This document shows, in pieces, positions 11,334-22,955 of a stretch of DNA of 64,000 nucleotides. The notes under the pieces were generated by a model. The model was not told the origin of the DNA. It searched no databases and saw only the letters and a program-made list of their open reading frames with translations. Within the stretch, counting starts at the first letter, position 1. The number at the start of each line of letters is the position of its first letter. Position numbers and translations under genes: made by a program. The stretch comes from Cyanodermella asteris. Its lineage: Eukaryota; Ascomycota; Lecanoromycetes; Ostropales; Stictidaceae. The DNA lies in NCBI GenBank assembly GCA_900618795.1, contig UYJD01000001.1, forward strand, positions 2,119,732 to 2,183,731, read 5' to 3'.

Positions 11334-11819
11334 TCAAACACTCTCTTCCACGATGCGAGCCTTGACTAGTTTGACGTCCTCAAGTGGCTTGTCCTCTGCA
11401 TTCGTCTTGACCAGGCCCATTCGCTGGACGATCTTGAGGCCACTTTTGACCCGGCCAAAGGTAGTATGCTTCCCGTCAAGCCAAGGTGTCGGAGCGAGGG
11501 TGATGAAAAATTGGCTTCCATTGGTATTGGGACCACTGTTGGCCATGCTCAAAATTCCGGCACCAGTATGCTTGAGGCCTGGATGAATCTCGTCCTCAAA
11601 CTTCTCGCCGTAGATAGAAGCGCCTCCACGCCCTGTTCCGGTGGGATCACCGCCCTGGATCATGAAGTTCGGAATGATGCGGTGAAATATCAGGCCGTCA
11701 AAGTAGCCTCGCTGAGCAAGTGTTGAGAAGTTCTCACATGTTTTGGGTGCATGGTCCTTGTATAGCTCAACAACAATCCTTCCCATTGATGTCTCAAGTG
11801 CAACGTCTGTTGAACCCAT
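11334..11819 (-). CDS. cyclophilin-type peptidyl-prolyl cis-trans isomerase (PPIL1-like)
   Basis: Single-exon gene of 161 aa that is one complete cyclophilin domain without targeting signals. [19 protein letters not shown] carries the catalytic Arg and Phe-Met-Gln. [16 protein letters not shown] and [14 protein letters not shown] complete the active site, including the Trp that usually confers cyclosporin binding. The short N-terminus ([15 protein letters not shown]) and the [11 protein letters not shown] segment resemble the spliceosome-linked PPIL1/Cyp1 group rather than classical CypA; that subgroup call is moderate. The stop codon sits just beside the 12-bp minisatellite. Confidence 0.95.
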   Translation of the reverse strand: MGSTDVALETSMGRIVVELYKDHAPKTCENFSTLAQRGYFDGLIFHRIIPNFMIQGGDPTGTGRGGASIYGEKFEDEIHPGLKHTGAGILSMANSGPNTNGSQFFITLAPTPWLDGKHTTFGRVKSGLKIVQRMGLVKTNAEDKPLEDVKLVKARIVEESV

Positions 11820-12555
11820 GGTGGGGCTTCAAATCTGGTGTCCACGGATACTCAGTCACTGATCAAGGTGAAGTGGCGGGCTTTCCGATGTTGCTCTGCA
11901 GGTCTTGTCTGATCTTCGCCAGTCAGTGCCATGATCCACGTGTGCGTTGGAGATGCGACAGACCACTAGTAAACTACTGCAGGCAGCAATTGATGGGAAT
12001 GTGCGCGAGATGTGCTATGAAGCTGTGCGAGGCTTACTCGAAGGAGGAGTGTCAGATGGGACGTGCGCAGGAGGCTTGACGGAGTAGCACGAGACATACC
12101 TGATGAAACACCTCAACCGCTGCTCCCGCAAGGACTAACAATTTATTTAATTGTGAGTTCACTGCGCAGAGGCTTGGAAGTGATGGTCGATAATTCGAGT
12201 CTGAAGTGAGTGCTGACTGACTGTCACAAGCGCCTGGTAATGAACGTGAAAAGTGCTACGGCAAGTTTTACGTCGCCTGAACGCCCTCGCTTCTGACTAC
12301 TACATTCTCCTCACGCGTTGGGCAGCGCGAATCACCGTGTTGAGCTTAACTTCGCCCAGCAATCTTTACTGGTTCTGCTACTAGAAGGAAAGGCTTTCAG
12401 ATCCGATCCCAAATGGTGACATACGAAAAAGTTGAGCATATCGCGACACCGGCTTAGCGCGGTGCACCTTCCTGGAGTTCATCCATCAACGGCAGCTTCT
12501 CACGATCCACCTCTTCTTGCAATAAGACTCAAGATTACAAGTCAATCAGATCAAC
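11820..12555. promoter_or_regulatory. divergent intergenic region, cyclophilin / signal peptide peptidase
   Basis: About 740 bp between two outward-pointing starts, so it must hold both promoters. I see no additional gene and no clear TATA element; an A/T-rich patch occurs near 12140-12152. Confidence 0.4.
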
Positions 12556-14475
12556 ATGTCAGACGACATGCCAAACAACATGTCAGAATCCTGGTCAATG
12601 GAGCTCCTCGGCCAAGCGACGTACATCTTCGTCCAGACACGGCCTCTGATCCCGACCTACGTCCATCTCATACTATCGGCGCTGTTTCCGATCTATATTG
12701 GAGCCCATGCATCCCTACACCGTCCGATTTCAGCTGCCAGGCCTCCAAAGAAGAAGCGAGGCGACGATGTTGATCGCGCAGAGCTCATGCTCGAGGAGGA
12801 AACTCGGCCAGCGCAAGGATTCGACATGTCAGATGTCGTCTTGTACCCCGTCGCCGCTGCCGCAATGCTCACGGGCCTCTACTATCTCATCCAATACATG
12901 GACGATCCGGCTGTCATCAGCAAGATAATAAACGCATACTTGTCCGTCTTTGGACTTGTGGGCGTGGCATCGTTTCTCTCCGACAGTGCCGAGACGATGT
13001 TTTCCTACATCTTTCCCACGAAGTACTTTCACATGGGGCGGGTATGGATAGTGGACAGCTCGAAAAGACTCGTCCTTCCACAGAAGATGAATGACCACGA
13101 CAGGCACCCTGGCGTCCGTCTTTCACCACTGCCTGCTTTCCTTTCGAGGGCGCCTCTGCCCGAGAGCTTCTTATGGTGGGTTCGAGACCTGGCCTATAAG
13201 CCAGCTTTCCTGGTTCACATCGAAGCGCTGAAGAAAATGACAAAGCTGTCCCCATCAGTCGTGAACATAAGCGCAGTTCTGGCTTCTGTTGTCGCGACCG
13301 CCTACTTCAACTTCGTGGGTCGACCGTGGTGGCTTACCAACCTGCTCGGGTTCAGCTTCACCTACACTGGATTCCAGCTGATGACACCAACGAGCTTCGT
13401 AATTGGCACACTCCTGCTCGTACTGCTGTTCTTCTACGACATCTACATGGTCTTCTACACCCCGATGATGATCGAAGTTGCCTCGAAACTTGATATTCCC
13501 GCAAAGCTGGTCTTCCCTCGCTCCGCCGACGCAGCGGGGAGGGCGCAGCACGCTATGCTAGGCTTGGGGGATGTGGTAGTCCCTGGCATCATCATCGCTC
13601 TTGCGCTTAGGTTCGATCTATACATGTACTATCTCCGCAAGCAGAGAAGAACCACAGATTTGTCGCCACCGCCAACTTCAGAGGGCGAGAAGGTCGCCAA
13701 GGCATCCCCTGAGTTCAAGAAGGCAACGTACTCACGAGTCACCGGGACTTGGGGCGAACGTTTCTGGCTCGGAAAACGGTCGTCCAGTATTGTCGGCGGT
13801 GACTTTCCAAAGACATACTTTCACGCTGGCTTGGTGGGTTATGTTATGGGACTTGTGGCAACCCTTGTGGTCATGCAAACCTACCAGCATGGCCAACCAG
13901 CGCTGTTGTATCTGGTTCCTTGCGTTCTCGGGGCTATCTGGTCGACTGCGTTGGCTCGAGGAGAGATCAGTACAATGTACAAATACACAGAAGACGTCGA
14001 TGTTGCCCGCAACATCGGCCTCGATTCAGCTTCTATCCTGACTGGTGTCAAGGAGCAGAAAGCGGATCAGCTGATCTCCGAGGAGCGAATCCGATCGGAA
14101 GACGAGCGAAGGAAAATTGCAGCAGACGACGCCAGCTCACCAGCAGCAACAGAAACGCCTAAAAGTCATCCGTTGCAAGACCAAGCCGACAAAGAACCTC
14201 AGAGTACCTCAAAATCTGATGCAACGTCAGAAAGGACCTCAGAACCGCCGTGGCGTAGTCAACTGAGCGACAAGATGAAGACAGAACTGCAGAATCGCTT
14301 GCTTGTCTTCATGCTAACGTTGCCACCAGCAGCGCCAAAACGCGAAAGACACGACCACGGGAGGTCAACAGACTCGGCGGAGGAGGAGCGCTTCAAGGAA
14401 AGCTTCAGAGAACTGGAGACCGCAGATGAGCACGTCCGTGGCGAGCCGGCAGGAAAGCGCCGCAAGCTTGCGTGA
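12556..14475 (+). CDS. signal peptide peptidase, intramembrane aspartyl protease
   Basis: ER-membrane presenilin-type protease that cleaves type II membrane segments such as leftover signal peptides. It is a single exon of 639 aa. Multiple membrane spans are visible. The catalytic motifs are YD at 294-295 in LLFFYDIYMVF and GLGD at 336-339, and PAL lies at 448-450 in GQPALLYLVP. The ATG at 12556 has A at -3, and the first hydrophobic segment begins near residue 33. The C-terminal tail of about 150 residues is hydrophilic and charged, ending in GKRRKLA, longer than in animal SPP but common in fungi. The gene converges on the 2-oxoglutarate dehydrogenase gene with 228 bp between stops. Confidence 0.95.
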   Translation: MSDDMPNNMSESWSMELLGQATYIFVQTRPLIPTYVHLILSALFPIYIGAHASLHRPISAARPPKKKRGDDVDRAELMLEEETRPAQGFDMSDVVLYPVAAAAMLTGLYYLIQYMDDPAVISKIINAYLSVFGLVGVASFLSDSAETMFSYIFPTKYFHMGRVWIVDSSKRLVLPQKMNDHDRHPGVRLSPLPAFLSRAPLPESFLWWVRDLAYKPAFLVHIEALKKMTKLSPSVVNISAVLASVVATAYFNFVGRPWWLTNLLGFSFTYTGFQLMTPTSFVIGTLLLVLLFFYDIYMVFYTPMMIEVASKLDIPAKLVFPRSADAAGRAQHAMLGLGDVVVPGIIIALALRFDLYMYYLRKQRRTTDLSPPPTSEGEKVAKASPEFKKATYSRVTGTWGERFWLGKRSSSIVGGDFPKTYFHAGLVGYVMGLVATLVVMQTYQHGQPALLYLVPCVLGAIWSTALARGEISTMYKYTEDVDVARNIGLDSASILTGVKEQKADQLISEERIRSEDERRKIAADDASSPAATETPKSHPLQDQADKEPQSTSKSDATSERTSEPPWRSQLSDKMKTELQNRLLVFMLTLPPAAPKRERHDHGRSTDSAEEERFKESFRELETADEHVRGEPAGKRRKLA

Positions 14476-14703
14476 AGAGTGCAGCACTGTATTCTAGCAC
14501 CTGCTTCTGAAAAGAGAGCACAGCATAAATAGAAAGACATTTGAATTGCAACTTTTTGTGTCCCTACGCAAAACCCAGGACTGTGTGTCGCTCTCCATCC
14601 CAGTAACGCCACCATGCAAAAGCTGAAAGTCGCTTGTAACGATTATTATACAGATGAAGTCGCTCAGCACATATCGCACAAACGAGCGCAATAAATCACT
14701 CCT

Positions 14704-17700
14704 TTACTCGCCCTTTAGCTTGTCCTGGGTGACAGAGAACGCAGTGTCCAGCAAGTCCTTCTCCTCCTTGACGTGGCTAGCCTTCAGACCAGTAGCAACA
14801 CTGGCACTTGGGTTACGTCCAGCGTACATGACGTGCTTGCGGTCGTGGTGCTCGGTGTTGTTCAAGAGAGTCTCGATTCTAGGCTGAGTGAAGCTCCATG
14901 CACCGGCATTCAACGGCTCCTCCTGAGCCCAGACGATAGTCTTGGCGTTGGGGTAGCTGTCGAGGTTGTCGCGCAGCTGAGCCCATGGGAAGGGGTTGAG
15001 CTGCTCGATACGGGTGATGGCAACGTTGTCGATCTTGTTGTCGGCACGGTATTTGTGCAGGGCGGCGTAAACCTGACCTGTGCACAAAATGACACGGTCG
15101 ATTTTCTCGTTCTCAACTATGTCACCAGATGCGTGAGCGGGATCAGGGATGATCCACTGGAAGTGAGAGTCTCCGGTGAAGTCCTCGATGTTGGAGCGCG
15201 CAAGAGGGTGGCGCAAGAGGGACTTGGAGAAGAAGATGGTGAGAGCTAAATACGAGCGTCAGCAAGGTTCAATTTACAATTCCCTAGTGAGACTTACGCT
15301 TGCGGAACTGGCGGTTCATTTGGCGACGCAAAATGTGGAACAAGTTCGCCGGAGTGGTCATATACGCGATCTGCATGTTGCAATCCTGGTGCTGGCGATC
15401 AAGACGGTCGGGCGAGGGGAAGATGCGCGGGTCCTCGTTGCAAAGCTGCAGGTATCGCTCCATTCTTCCTGATGAGTGCTCGGGCCCCTGTCCGTCGTAA
15501 CCGTGAGGAAGCGACAGGACAAGACCGGACCGCTGGAACCACTTGACCTCACCAGAGGCGATGAACTGGTCAATGACACACTGCGCGTTGTTGGCGAAGT
15601 CACCAAACTGTGCCTCCCACATGACGAGAGCATTCGGAGATGACAGAGAGTAGCCGTATTCAAAGCCCATGGCGCCGAACTCGCTGAGCGAAGAGTTGGA
15701 GATGACGAAAGAGCCTTGGTCGGGACTGACGTGCTTCAGGGGGGTGAAGGTTTCCTCGTTCTCCTGATCGTGCAATACGGCGTGGCGCTGAGAGAAGGTA
15801 CCACGCTCAACATCTTGGCCCGAGACACGCACATGGTGGCCTTCTTCGCAAAGAGTTCCAAAAGCAAGGGCTTCCGCAGTCGCCCAATCGATGTTCTTGC
15901 CTTCGTTGATGGCCTTCTCACGCTGAGCTAGGATACGCTTCAGGTTGCGGTGAATGGTAAAGCCTTCTGGTGTACCATCCGAGCCAAGCAGCTTGCCAAT
16001 GTGCTTGAGTCTGTCGTGCTCCACGGCGGTTGGCAGGTGAGGTAGGACCTCAGTGGCGAGCTCCTTGGGTGACTTGAAGCCGTTCCAAGCAGACGTCAGC
16101 CACTCGCGGGAAGTCGGCTGGTAGTCCTTGCTCTTATCAAAGCTGTCGTTCAGCATCCCTAGGACCCACTTCTTGTGCTCCTCGATGTCCTCCTTGCTGA
16201 ATGTCTTCTCGGCGATCAGCTTCTCCTCATACTGCTGCAGAGCCAGCTTCTGCTGAGCTATGCGCTTGTACATGAGCGGCTGAGTAAACGACGGCTGGTC
16301 TGTTTCGTTGTGACCCTGCTTACGGTAGCAGACAATGTCGACAACGCAGTCCTTCTTGAATTCGGCACGCCAGTCAGCGGCGATCTGGCAGATGAAGTTC
16401 ACAGCCTCAACATCGTCACCGTTGACATGGAAGACCGGGGCATCGATGGCTTTGGCAATATCGGTACAGTAGGGCGTCGAGCGGGCGAAACGGGGATCGG
16501 TAGTGAATCCAATCTGGTTGTTAACCACGATGTGGACTGTGCCACCTGTGGAGTAGGCTGGCAGAGCATGGAAACCCATGGTTTCGTAGACAACGCCCTG
16601 AGCGGCGAAAGCGGCGTCACCGTGGAGCAGGACACCCATTGCAGTGTTGAATTCTTTCTCGTCGTTGTTGTAGTGCTGGATCGCACGAGTTTTCCCAAGC
16701 ACGACGGGATCCTCGGCTTCCAAATGAGACGGGTTGGCCACGAGAGAGAGCTGCACACGCTTGCCGGACGGGGTCGGACGCTCAAAGTTCATACCAAGAT
16801 GGTATTTGACATCACCGGAGCCCTCGTCTTCGGGCTCAGCTAAACCAGCAAACTCGCTGAAAATAGACTCGTTAGGCTTCCGGACGACATTGCTGAGCAC
16901 GTTCAATCTGCCGCGATGAGGCATGCCAATAACAATGTCTTTGACGCCATAGTCGACACTGCGGTCGATGAGAGCTTTCATTCCAGGAATCAATGTTTCT
17001 CCACCCTCAAGACCAAAGCGCTTGTCGTTGGGATATTTGGTGGCCAGGAAAGTCTCGAAGCTGGTTCCCCAGATCAGCCGGTCCAGAATGCGGCGCTTCT
17101 CGTCGACGGAATACTTGAAAGGCGTAGGCGTCTCGAAACGGGCGCGAAGCCAGTCGCATTGATGTCTGTCGGGAATGTGAATATACTCGACACCGTAGCT
17201 GCCGCAGTAAAGCCTTTCACAAGCCGCAATAATTTCGCGTAGCGTCATCTTCTCTTTGCCGTCGACCTTGAAGCGCGGCAAGATGCCAGGACCCAGCGCA
17301 AACTCTTGATCCAAATCCTTTTCAGTGAATCCATAGTGTTCCAATTCCAACTCTTTCGGGCGACGGTAGCCAAAAGCCTCAGCCTCTCCGCGAATTCCTA
17401 ACGGGTCGGTCTTGGCCTTGTGGTGGCCTCGAGCCTGGTATGCTCGCACAAGCAGTTGGACCTTCAAGTGGTTCGCTACGTCTCCGCTGGCCTGCATGCC
17501 TAAGCCTGCGCCTGGCATGGTTGATGGGACTCCTCCCTCGGGTGTCGGGACGAGAGTTGGGGGAGGTGTGAAAGCTTGCGATACGGGCATGTTGCCCTCC
17601 TCCATGTTCTTGAAATACACCTGCCATGATTTGTGCACACTGGATGGGTCTTCCTTCCAGGACAAGTACATTTCATCGATATAGTTGGCGGTGTTGCCTT

Positions 17701-17980
17701 GTAGGAACGAGTCGCTGGGGTCCTATGACGGTCAGCTTTGAAGCCGTTGCACACCAACCAGGGATACACTTACGACACCCTTGTTCGTCTCTTCAGCGGC
17801 GACGGCATAATGCCTCCTCTGGCTCTGAACGAGCGACAGAGCTCTGCGTGCGGATTGAAGGGAGTTTTGGCGAGCGCCAGCCAGACCAGCTGACTTGGCC
17901 AAAGAGCTGCTATAGCGGCATGCTGGACATCTCGACGCAGCAAGCCGCTGGCCTGAGGTTTTCAAAGCCGAGCGAAACAT
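14704..17980 (-). CDS. KGD1: 2-oxoglutarate dehydrogenase E1 component, mitochondrial
   Basis: Thiamine-diphosphate E1 of the TCA-cycle 2-oxoglutarate dehydrogenase complex, in the mitochondrial matrix. Three exons, 17980-17774, 17722-15298 and 15245-14704, give 1057 aa. The first exon is a basic, Ser/Arg/Ala-rich import leader ([17 protein letters not shown]). Exon 2 opens with [15 protein letters not shown]. Landmarks are [28 protein letters not shown], the cofactor region [12 protein letters not shown] (read here as [13 protein letters not shown]), and in the C-terminal part [10 protein letters not shown] and [14 protein letters not shown]. Both introns have standard sites. It is divergent from the TFB1-like gene, with about 460 bp between starts. 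Confidence 0.97.
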
Positions 17981-18441
17981 GGCAACGAGAGTGATGAAGA
18001 GGAACGGGTCGCAACTTGACGCGACAATTGTGTGTGGCGAAGATGGAAAGGAGGATGAATTATGGCCAGATGACGATGCCAGCTTTGGCACAAGTTCATC
18101 ACGGCACTTGAGCGCGGCCGGCCAAGTCCGATGCAACTTGCGGCCAAGCAATAATTGCCTCACTTCAGCTTCTCGCCCGAAGCGGACTAGCGCACAAGGC
18201 ATCAGTAGTCCTCCAGCTGCACCTTTCATGTCATTCATACCGCAGGTAAGTTGACTCCCGTCATGGCTGAGGCCTGATCATCATGCTAATGCTGTGCTGT
18301 AGGCCTGTAATAGACTATCCAGCTTTCTGCGGCTTTACAGGCCTCATTTCGCGGCCATAGCCTTCAAATATCATCATTGTCCCTTGCTACGAGTACGAAA
18401 TAGCAAGTGGCAAACGTTCCGAGAGCGGCAGTAGTCAAGAA
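17981..18441. promoter_or_regulatory. divergent promoter region, KGD1 / TFB1
   Basis: 461 bp between two outward-pointing start codons must contain both promoters. I see no obvious TATA box, as is usual for housekeeping genes. Confidence 0.5.
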
Positions 18442-20438
18442 ATGCCACCTCTCTCGGGCTCTGCGGCATACAATAAGAAGCCAGGGACTTTGACTGTATC
18501 TGCTGACGGCAAGATCACCACATGGACCGCCAATGGAGAGAAACACCCTGCCAAACGATTTGATATTGCAAAAGTTGCCAGTATGCCGAGCTTATACATG
18601 CCTTGAGCTGAAGTCGAGATGGAACTAATGATCGGATAGACCTCCAACAGACCCCTGCGACAAATCCGAAAGTCAGCCTGAGAATCGTTGAATTTATACC
18701 AGAGACAAACGAGCAGAAGAATCACACCTTCCAGTTTTCTGCAGACGACAGTGGCCGAGCCCAGGCAGGCGCTTTGAAAGATGTTCTCGCAAAAGCCATT
18801 CATGAATTCAAAAATGCCACGCCATTAGCAGCCGCTCGGCCCGAGCCCAAGGGCGCCGCTGGTGCTCCAGCCGCCATGGCTATAGCCGCTGCTGTGTCTG
18901 CTGGCGGACCTGCCGGTGCTAACTCCCAATTCGATGATGCCAGGCTTCTGGCAGACCGAGGGCTCCAGAAGAGGCTGCTGGAGGAGAACAAGCAGCTTGG
19001 GAGCACGTTTACAGAGTCGATGAAGGCACGGCCGTCATCCATCGACCTCGCTGCGTTTGACAGGCAATTTTGGACGTCCAGAATCAAGCTGCTAAGGGCA
19101 TTTGCTATACAACAGACTCAAAAGAAGGGCGACTACAATGTCCTTGCAACCGTCAAACCACGCATGGAAGGGGACGAGTTGAAACTATCCGTCACGCCAG
19201 AGCAAGTCAGTCTCATCCTGAGCCAGTATCCCGTCGTGCGAAAAGCGAAAGCCCAGCTCTCAACCAAACTGAATGAAAGCGAATTCTGGACACGATTCTT
19301 CCAGAGCAGATTGTTCAAGAAATTGAAGGGCGAGAAAATCACCGAAGCAGACAGGCATGACGATCTACTCAACAAATACTTACAGACCTCGGACGACGAT
19401 CTTGATCGCGAGAAGAAGTTACTGGCAGCACACGTTCCTCACATGATTGACTTGGCAGGCAATGAGCAAGACAACAGTCAGCGTCAAGGAAATGCTCCTG
19501 ATAGAGACAATCGACCATCAGCACCAGATCGTGTCCCTATCATGCGCGCTTTGAATGCCTTGAGTGAGAAACTGGTCTCACAGATCGCGCCAAATGATAT
19601 AGACCCCTCAGCGCCGATTGGGGTAGATGAGGCAACTTTCAAGGAGATGCAGCTTCGCGATCTGGCAGGCGACACCGAGGCTCAGAGATTGATACTACAT
19701 ATCCGTGACAAGGCGAAGTTCTTTGCAACCGGGAAAGGAAATGATGAATCGGGCATCAAAAGCCTCTATGCGAAGCAGAAACCCGATGATGTTCTAAAAC
19801 TTCTGCGGTCAGACATTAAAACCTCGACCAAGCTCGGCCTGTCGGAAGCGATTGGTGTTGTCGATTCAGACAGCGACGACGACATGGAGGACGGCGGGCA
19901 GCGCAAAATAACACACGTTGGCAGTCGGGCAGCCCGGCGGCAAGCTACGGAGCAGGTATTCTCCTCGATAAGGGACCGCCGAGCGCGAGCCAACGACTAT
20001 TTGGCGAGCACCGACGAGGCCGATATTGCACGTGAATTGGGTCTTGAGGTTGGCACATATCGGAACATTACACTTGCACAAGCAGCTGCGAACGTTTTCC
20101 TAAATCACTTCTGGTCTGTCTACCACTCTGGAGACTACACTCGTGCGGGTGAGCTAGGAGGTGTAACCGAAGCTTTGGCTCAGACCTTTCAAGGTATCAA
20201 GACTGCGGGTGATGCCGCTGAAAAGGAGCGAGACCAGGAGATTGAAAAGACGAGAGAGCTTTATCGGGCACACTACCAACGGACAGGCAGGCAACAACGT
20301 TTCGACAAAAACACTATTAAAGGAGGGCGAAAAGTTATCGACCAACTCATGTCGTCTACCGTTCGAAGCATTCATTTCGCCTTGGAGACCTATAAGAAAG
20401 CCCTGGATATTGCACGGGCAGAGGAGACTCAATCATGA
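18442..20438 (+). CDS. TFB1: TFIIH subunit Tfb1/p62
   Basis: Core subunit of general transcription and DNA-repair factor TFIIH. Two exons, 18442-18580 and 18640-20438, give 645 aa. The N-terminal PH-like domain (GTLTVSADGKITTW, then VSLRIVEFIPE and HTFQF) is split by the intron. Two BSD domains follow, marked by FDRQFWTSRIKLL near residue 145 and ESEFWTRFFQSRLFKKLKGE near 215. The last third contains NVFLNHFWSVYHSG, a family signature. The start MPPLSGSAAYNKKPG has no earlier in-frame ATG nearby. An Ala-rich low-complexity linker follows the PH domain. Confidence 0.95.
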
Positions 20439-20854
20439 TCGATCTTCAGTTTTGCATAGCGCTGGCGTTTGTCAAATAGGAGTAAGGATCACGGGCACGT
20501 GACCAGCTTTCTTCGGTGTTGTACTACATTCCAGACAGTTGTCAACATAGTACCTTTGTGTAACTGTTTGCTCAAGAACCGGCTCGCCGAGCGCAGGCCC
20601 ACACATGGAAGCCGGATCCGGGAACTGTGGCAGTCTTTTGCGAGTCCGGATTCGAGAAGGCGTGTTGTTCTTTGAGAGGAAAATGTCATCCTTGCGCTGC
20701 CTCGACACTCTTGCGAGTAGACTTGCCGAGTTCCCCGACGCCTGTCCCTTTGTATTCACTCTGCCATCTTCTCTTCGCACAACTTTCCCACCATTCTTCA
20801 CCTGTTTCCTCTGTGCAGAATTAGCATTTTGAGCTCTACGCTGCACTGTTCAAC
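20439..20854. other. intergenic, TFB1 3' end and CFEM-gene promoter
   Basis: About 415 bp. The right end just upstream of 20855 is pyrimidine-rich (CTTCTCTTCGC, CCACCATTCTTC), a common fungal core-promoter feature. No gene is seen. Confidence 0.4.
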
Positions 20855-22536
20855 ATGCAGCGCTCAGCTTGGCTGGTTTTCCTTACAAGCTTACTAGTAG
20901 TTGTGCAAGCTGAGTCATCGTCGTCAGCAGCATCACCACAAGCGACTATAGCAGGATCTCCGGCCATAGCAAGATTGAATTTCACTGCCTTGCCCGGCTG
21001 TGCTGTAAGTCTCGAGACCGCCAGATACTTCGTACATACTGACACTATGTCAGCAAACGTGCCTTGCTACCAATACAGGATCGGCCAACGGATGTTCAGT
21101 ATCAGACTTCGGATGCTTCTGCGGTAGCTCGGACTTCGTCTCAGCACTGTCATGTTGTTTGGTATCGTCTTGCAACGCAACTGAACAGAAGAGTGGGTGT
21201 CATCTCTGTCATTCCGGGAAGGATGCTGATGATTACAGGTTCCCTTGCGTTCGAGGTCGCGCTGTGCGGTGCATACAACAAATCAGTTCCAAACTTTCTT
21301 GGTTGCTCACCACTCGACTCTCCCAGCTCCAGTTTTAGCGACACCTTCCAGTTCACATTGCCGACCACAATCATCTCAGCAACAGCCCAGACAGTGACCA
21401 CAGTGAGCAGTTATATATCTGCATATACCACACAGCAAGCCACTGCCGTGGGAGACTTTGCTGGCGATGCACTTTTGACTGGAGCTTGCACGAATGGCGC
21501 CATAGCCAGTTATACCATGAACAATGGAGGCATCATGCAGTTTCCTTACATCGGCTGCTCTAAGGAAGACGCAGCCTGCTGTCCATTTCAACCTGCCTCG
21601 CCACAACTTTTGACACAGTGTCCTCGGGACTACTATTCCACGTCTGGGGCATGCTGCCCTTCGTAAGTTCTGCCGCACCTGCTTCACAATCATTCTGCTG
21701 ACAAGTTTACTAGCGGTTGGACAGTCGCTGCCTCGCCCATTGCAAGCCAAACCTACTGCGCAACTTCCCCCATCTTCAGCATCATACCAGCATCTAGCGC
21801 TTCAGGGGCCGGTGCCACGGTAATTTCAACCCAGGTCTACACCCTACGCTACGAGCTGGGCGAGGCGAAGAAAAGTCTCTCGGCTGGAGCTATCGCAGGC
21901 ATTGCTGTTGGAGCATTCGCTGGCGTCGCTCTACTGGGAATTGCTGTGTTCATCATTCTCCGGCGCAGGCAACGAGCCAGTAAGCTGCGCAAAGCTACCG
22001 TAGCTGGACCTTCGCTCGCCGTTGGAACCCAGAACAATTTCCCGCCAATGAAAGCCCTGCCTGGATCTCCTGGCCAAAATTCCGGCCAGCAAATGGCCGA
22101 GTTCCCCGACAATTCTTCGCTTCGAAGTGAGCTACCAAGCCCGATGAAGAGTCCAGCTGTCGAGGCAGACGCAATATATACTGCTCGGAGCCCACACAGT
22201 GCGACTTCTGCCACGGGCTTCGCACCCATCAGTCCAGCATTATATCCGCAGGAGTTGCCGGGTAGTAGTCATATCTATGAGCACCACCCTGCCTTCTCGG
22301 GCTCGGTAGCTGGAGATGGATCACCTCCGCGCACTCCCACAAGATCGCCGCCACAATCGCCGCCGCGAACTCCAAGATCCCTGGTCACCCCTACTCGAGC
22401 TCCTCTACCTTCGTCACCGGGTAGTCCTGAGCGGAGTCTAAATTCGACGCCTTTGTCAGCCAACCCTCTGTCGGCACATCCATCTTATCAGGCAGAGGAA
22501 GAGGCGGCTGGGTACGAGGTCGGGCGAGCGACGTAA
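20855..22536 (+). CDS. CFEM-domain, Ser/Thr-rich single-pass membrane protein
   Basis: Cell-surface protein with a fungal CFEM domain; members bind heme or iron, or act in adhesion or as receptors. Four exons fit: 20855-21004, 21054-21192, 21239-21662 and 21714-22536, giving 511 aa. A signal peptide (MQRSAWLVFLTSLLVVVQA) is followed by LPGCAQTCLATNTG, NGCSVSDFGCFCG, LSCCLVSSC and ALCGAY, which make the CFEM cysteine ladder. A second Cys-rich segment follows (CSKEDAACCPF, CPRDYYSTSGACCPSGW). A hydrophobic span near residue 310-335 (SAGAIAGIAVGAFAGVALL) is followed by RRRQRASK, so the Pro/Ser-rich tail should be cytoplasmic. The first acceptor is placed at 21053 because only that choice keeps the CFEM spacing. 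The exact biological role is unknown. Confidence 0.8.
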
Positions 22537-22955
22537 TTACATGATCACCTTCATTGAAACGGCAATTGTGTGGAAGCATTTGAAAGCGTTATTGTCATAC
22601 TACAAAGAATATCTTCTCTGGTAATTTCTTGTTCATACAATGCGGTGCGCCCCGTGAGTTCTATATGGCGAATGTTTGGGGCATAACATCGCCGGCAGTT
22701 GCGACCCGCAGAACGGGCTGTCAGAAGTGGTTTGTGGAGATGCGTGATGATCTGAAATCGGCCGTAGGTACTACCTAGTATGTTTCCAAAACTATTTGCG
22801 GAAGAGGCTGAGTAGAAAACTTTGATAATACCTGATTGTGTCCCTGCAAAGGGACTGACGAACGTAGAGATCAAGGTAGGGTGAAGGCGACGAGTACAAC
22901 GACTCTTCCCAGCCCGTTCTCTTCTTGTCTTGCCTCGATGAACGGCTCACTCAAT
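22537..22955. other. convergent 3' intergenic region
   Basis: About 420 bp between two facing stop codons. It presumably holds both terminators; nothing else is seen. Confidence 0.4.

Noticed and set aside
10991-11341. Ser/Ala/Thr-repeat protein after the cyclophilin
   Set aside because: There is no ATG at its head, it consists almost only of the 12-bp minisatellite, and it overlaps the cyclophilin end in another phase.
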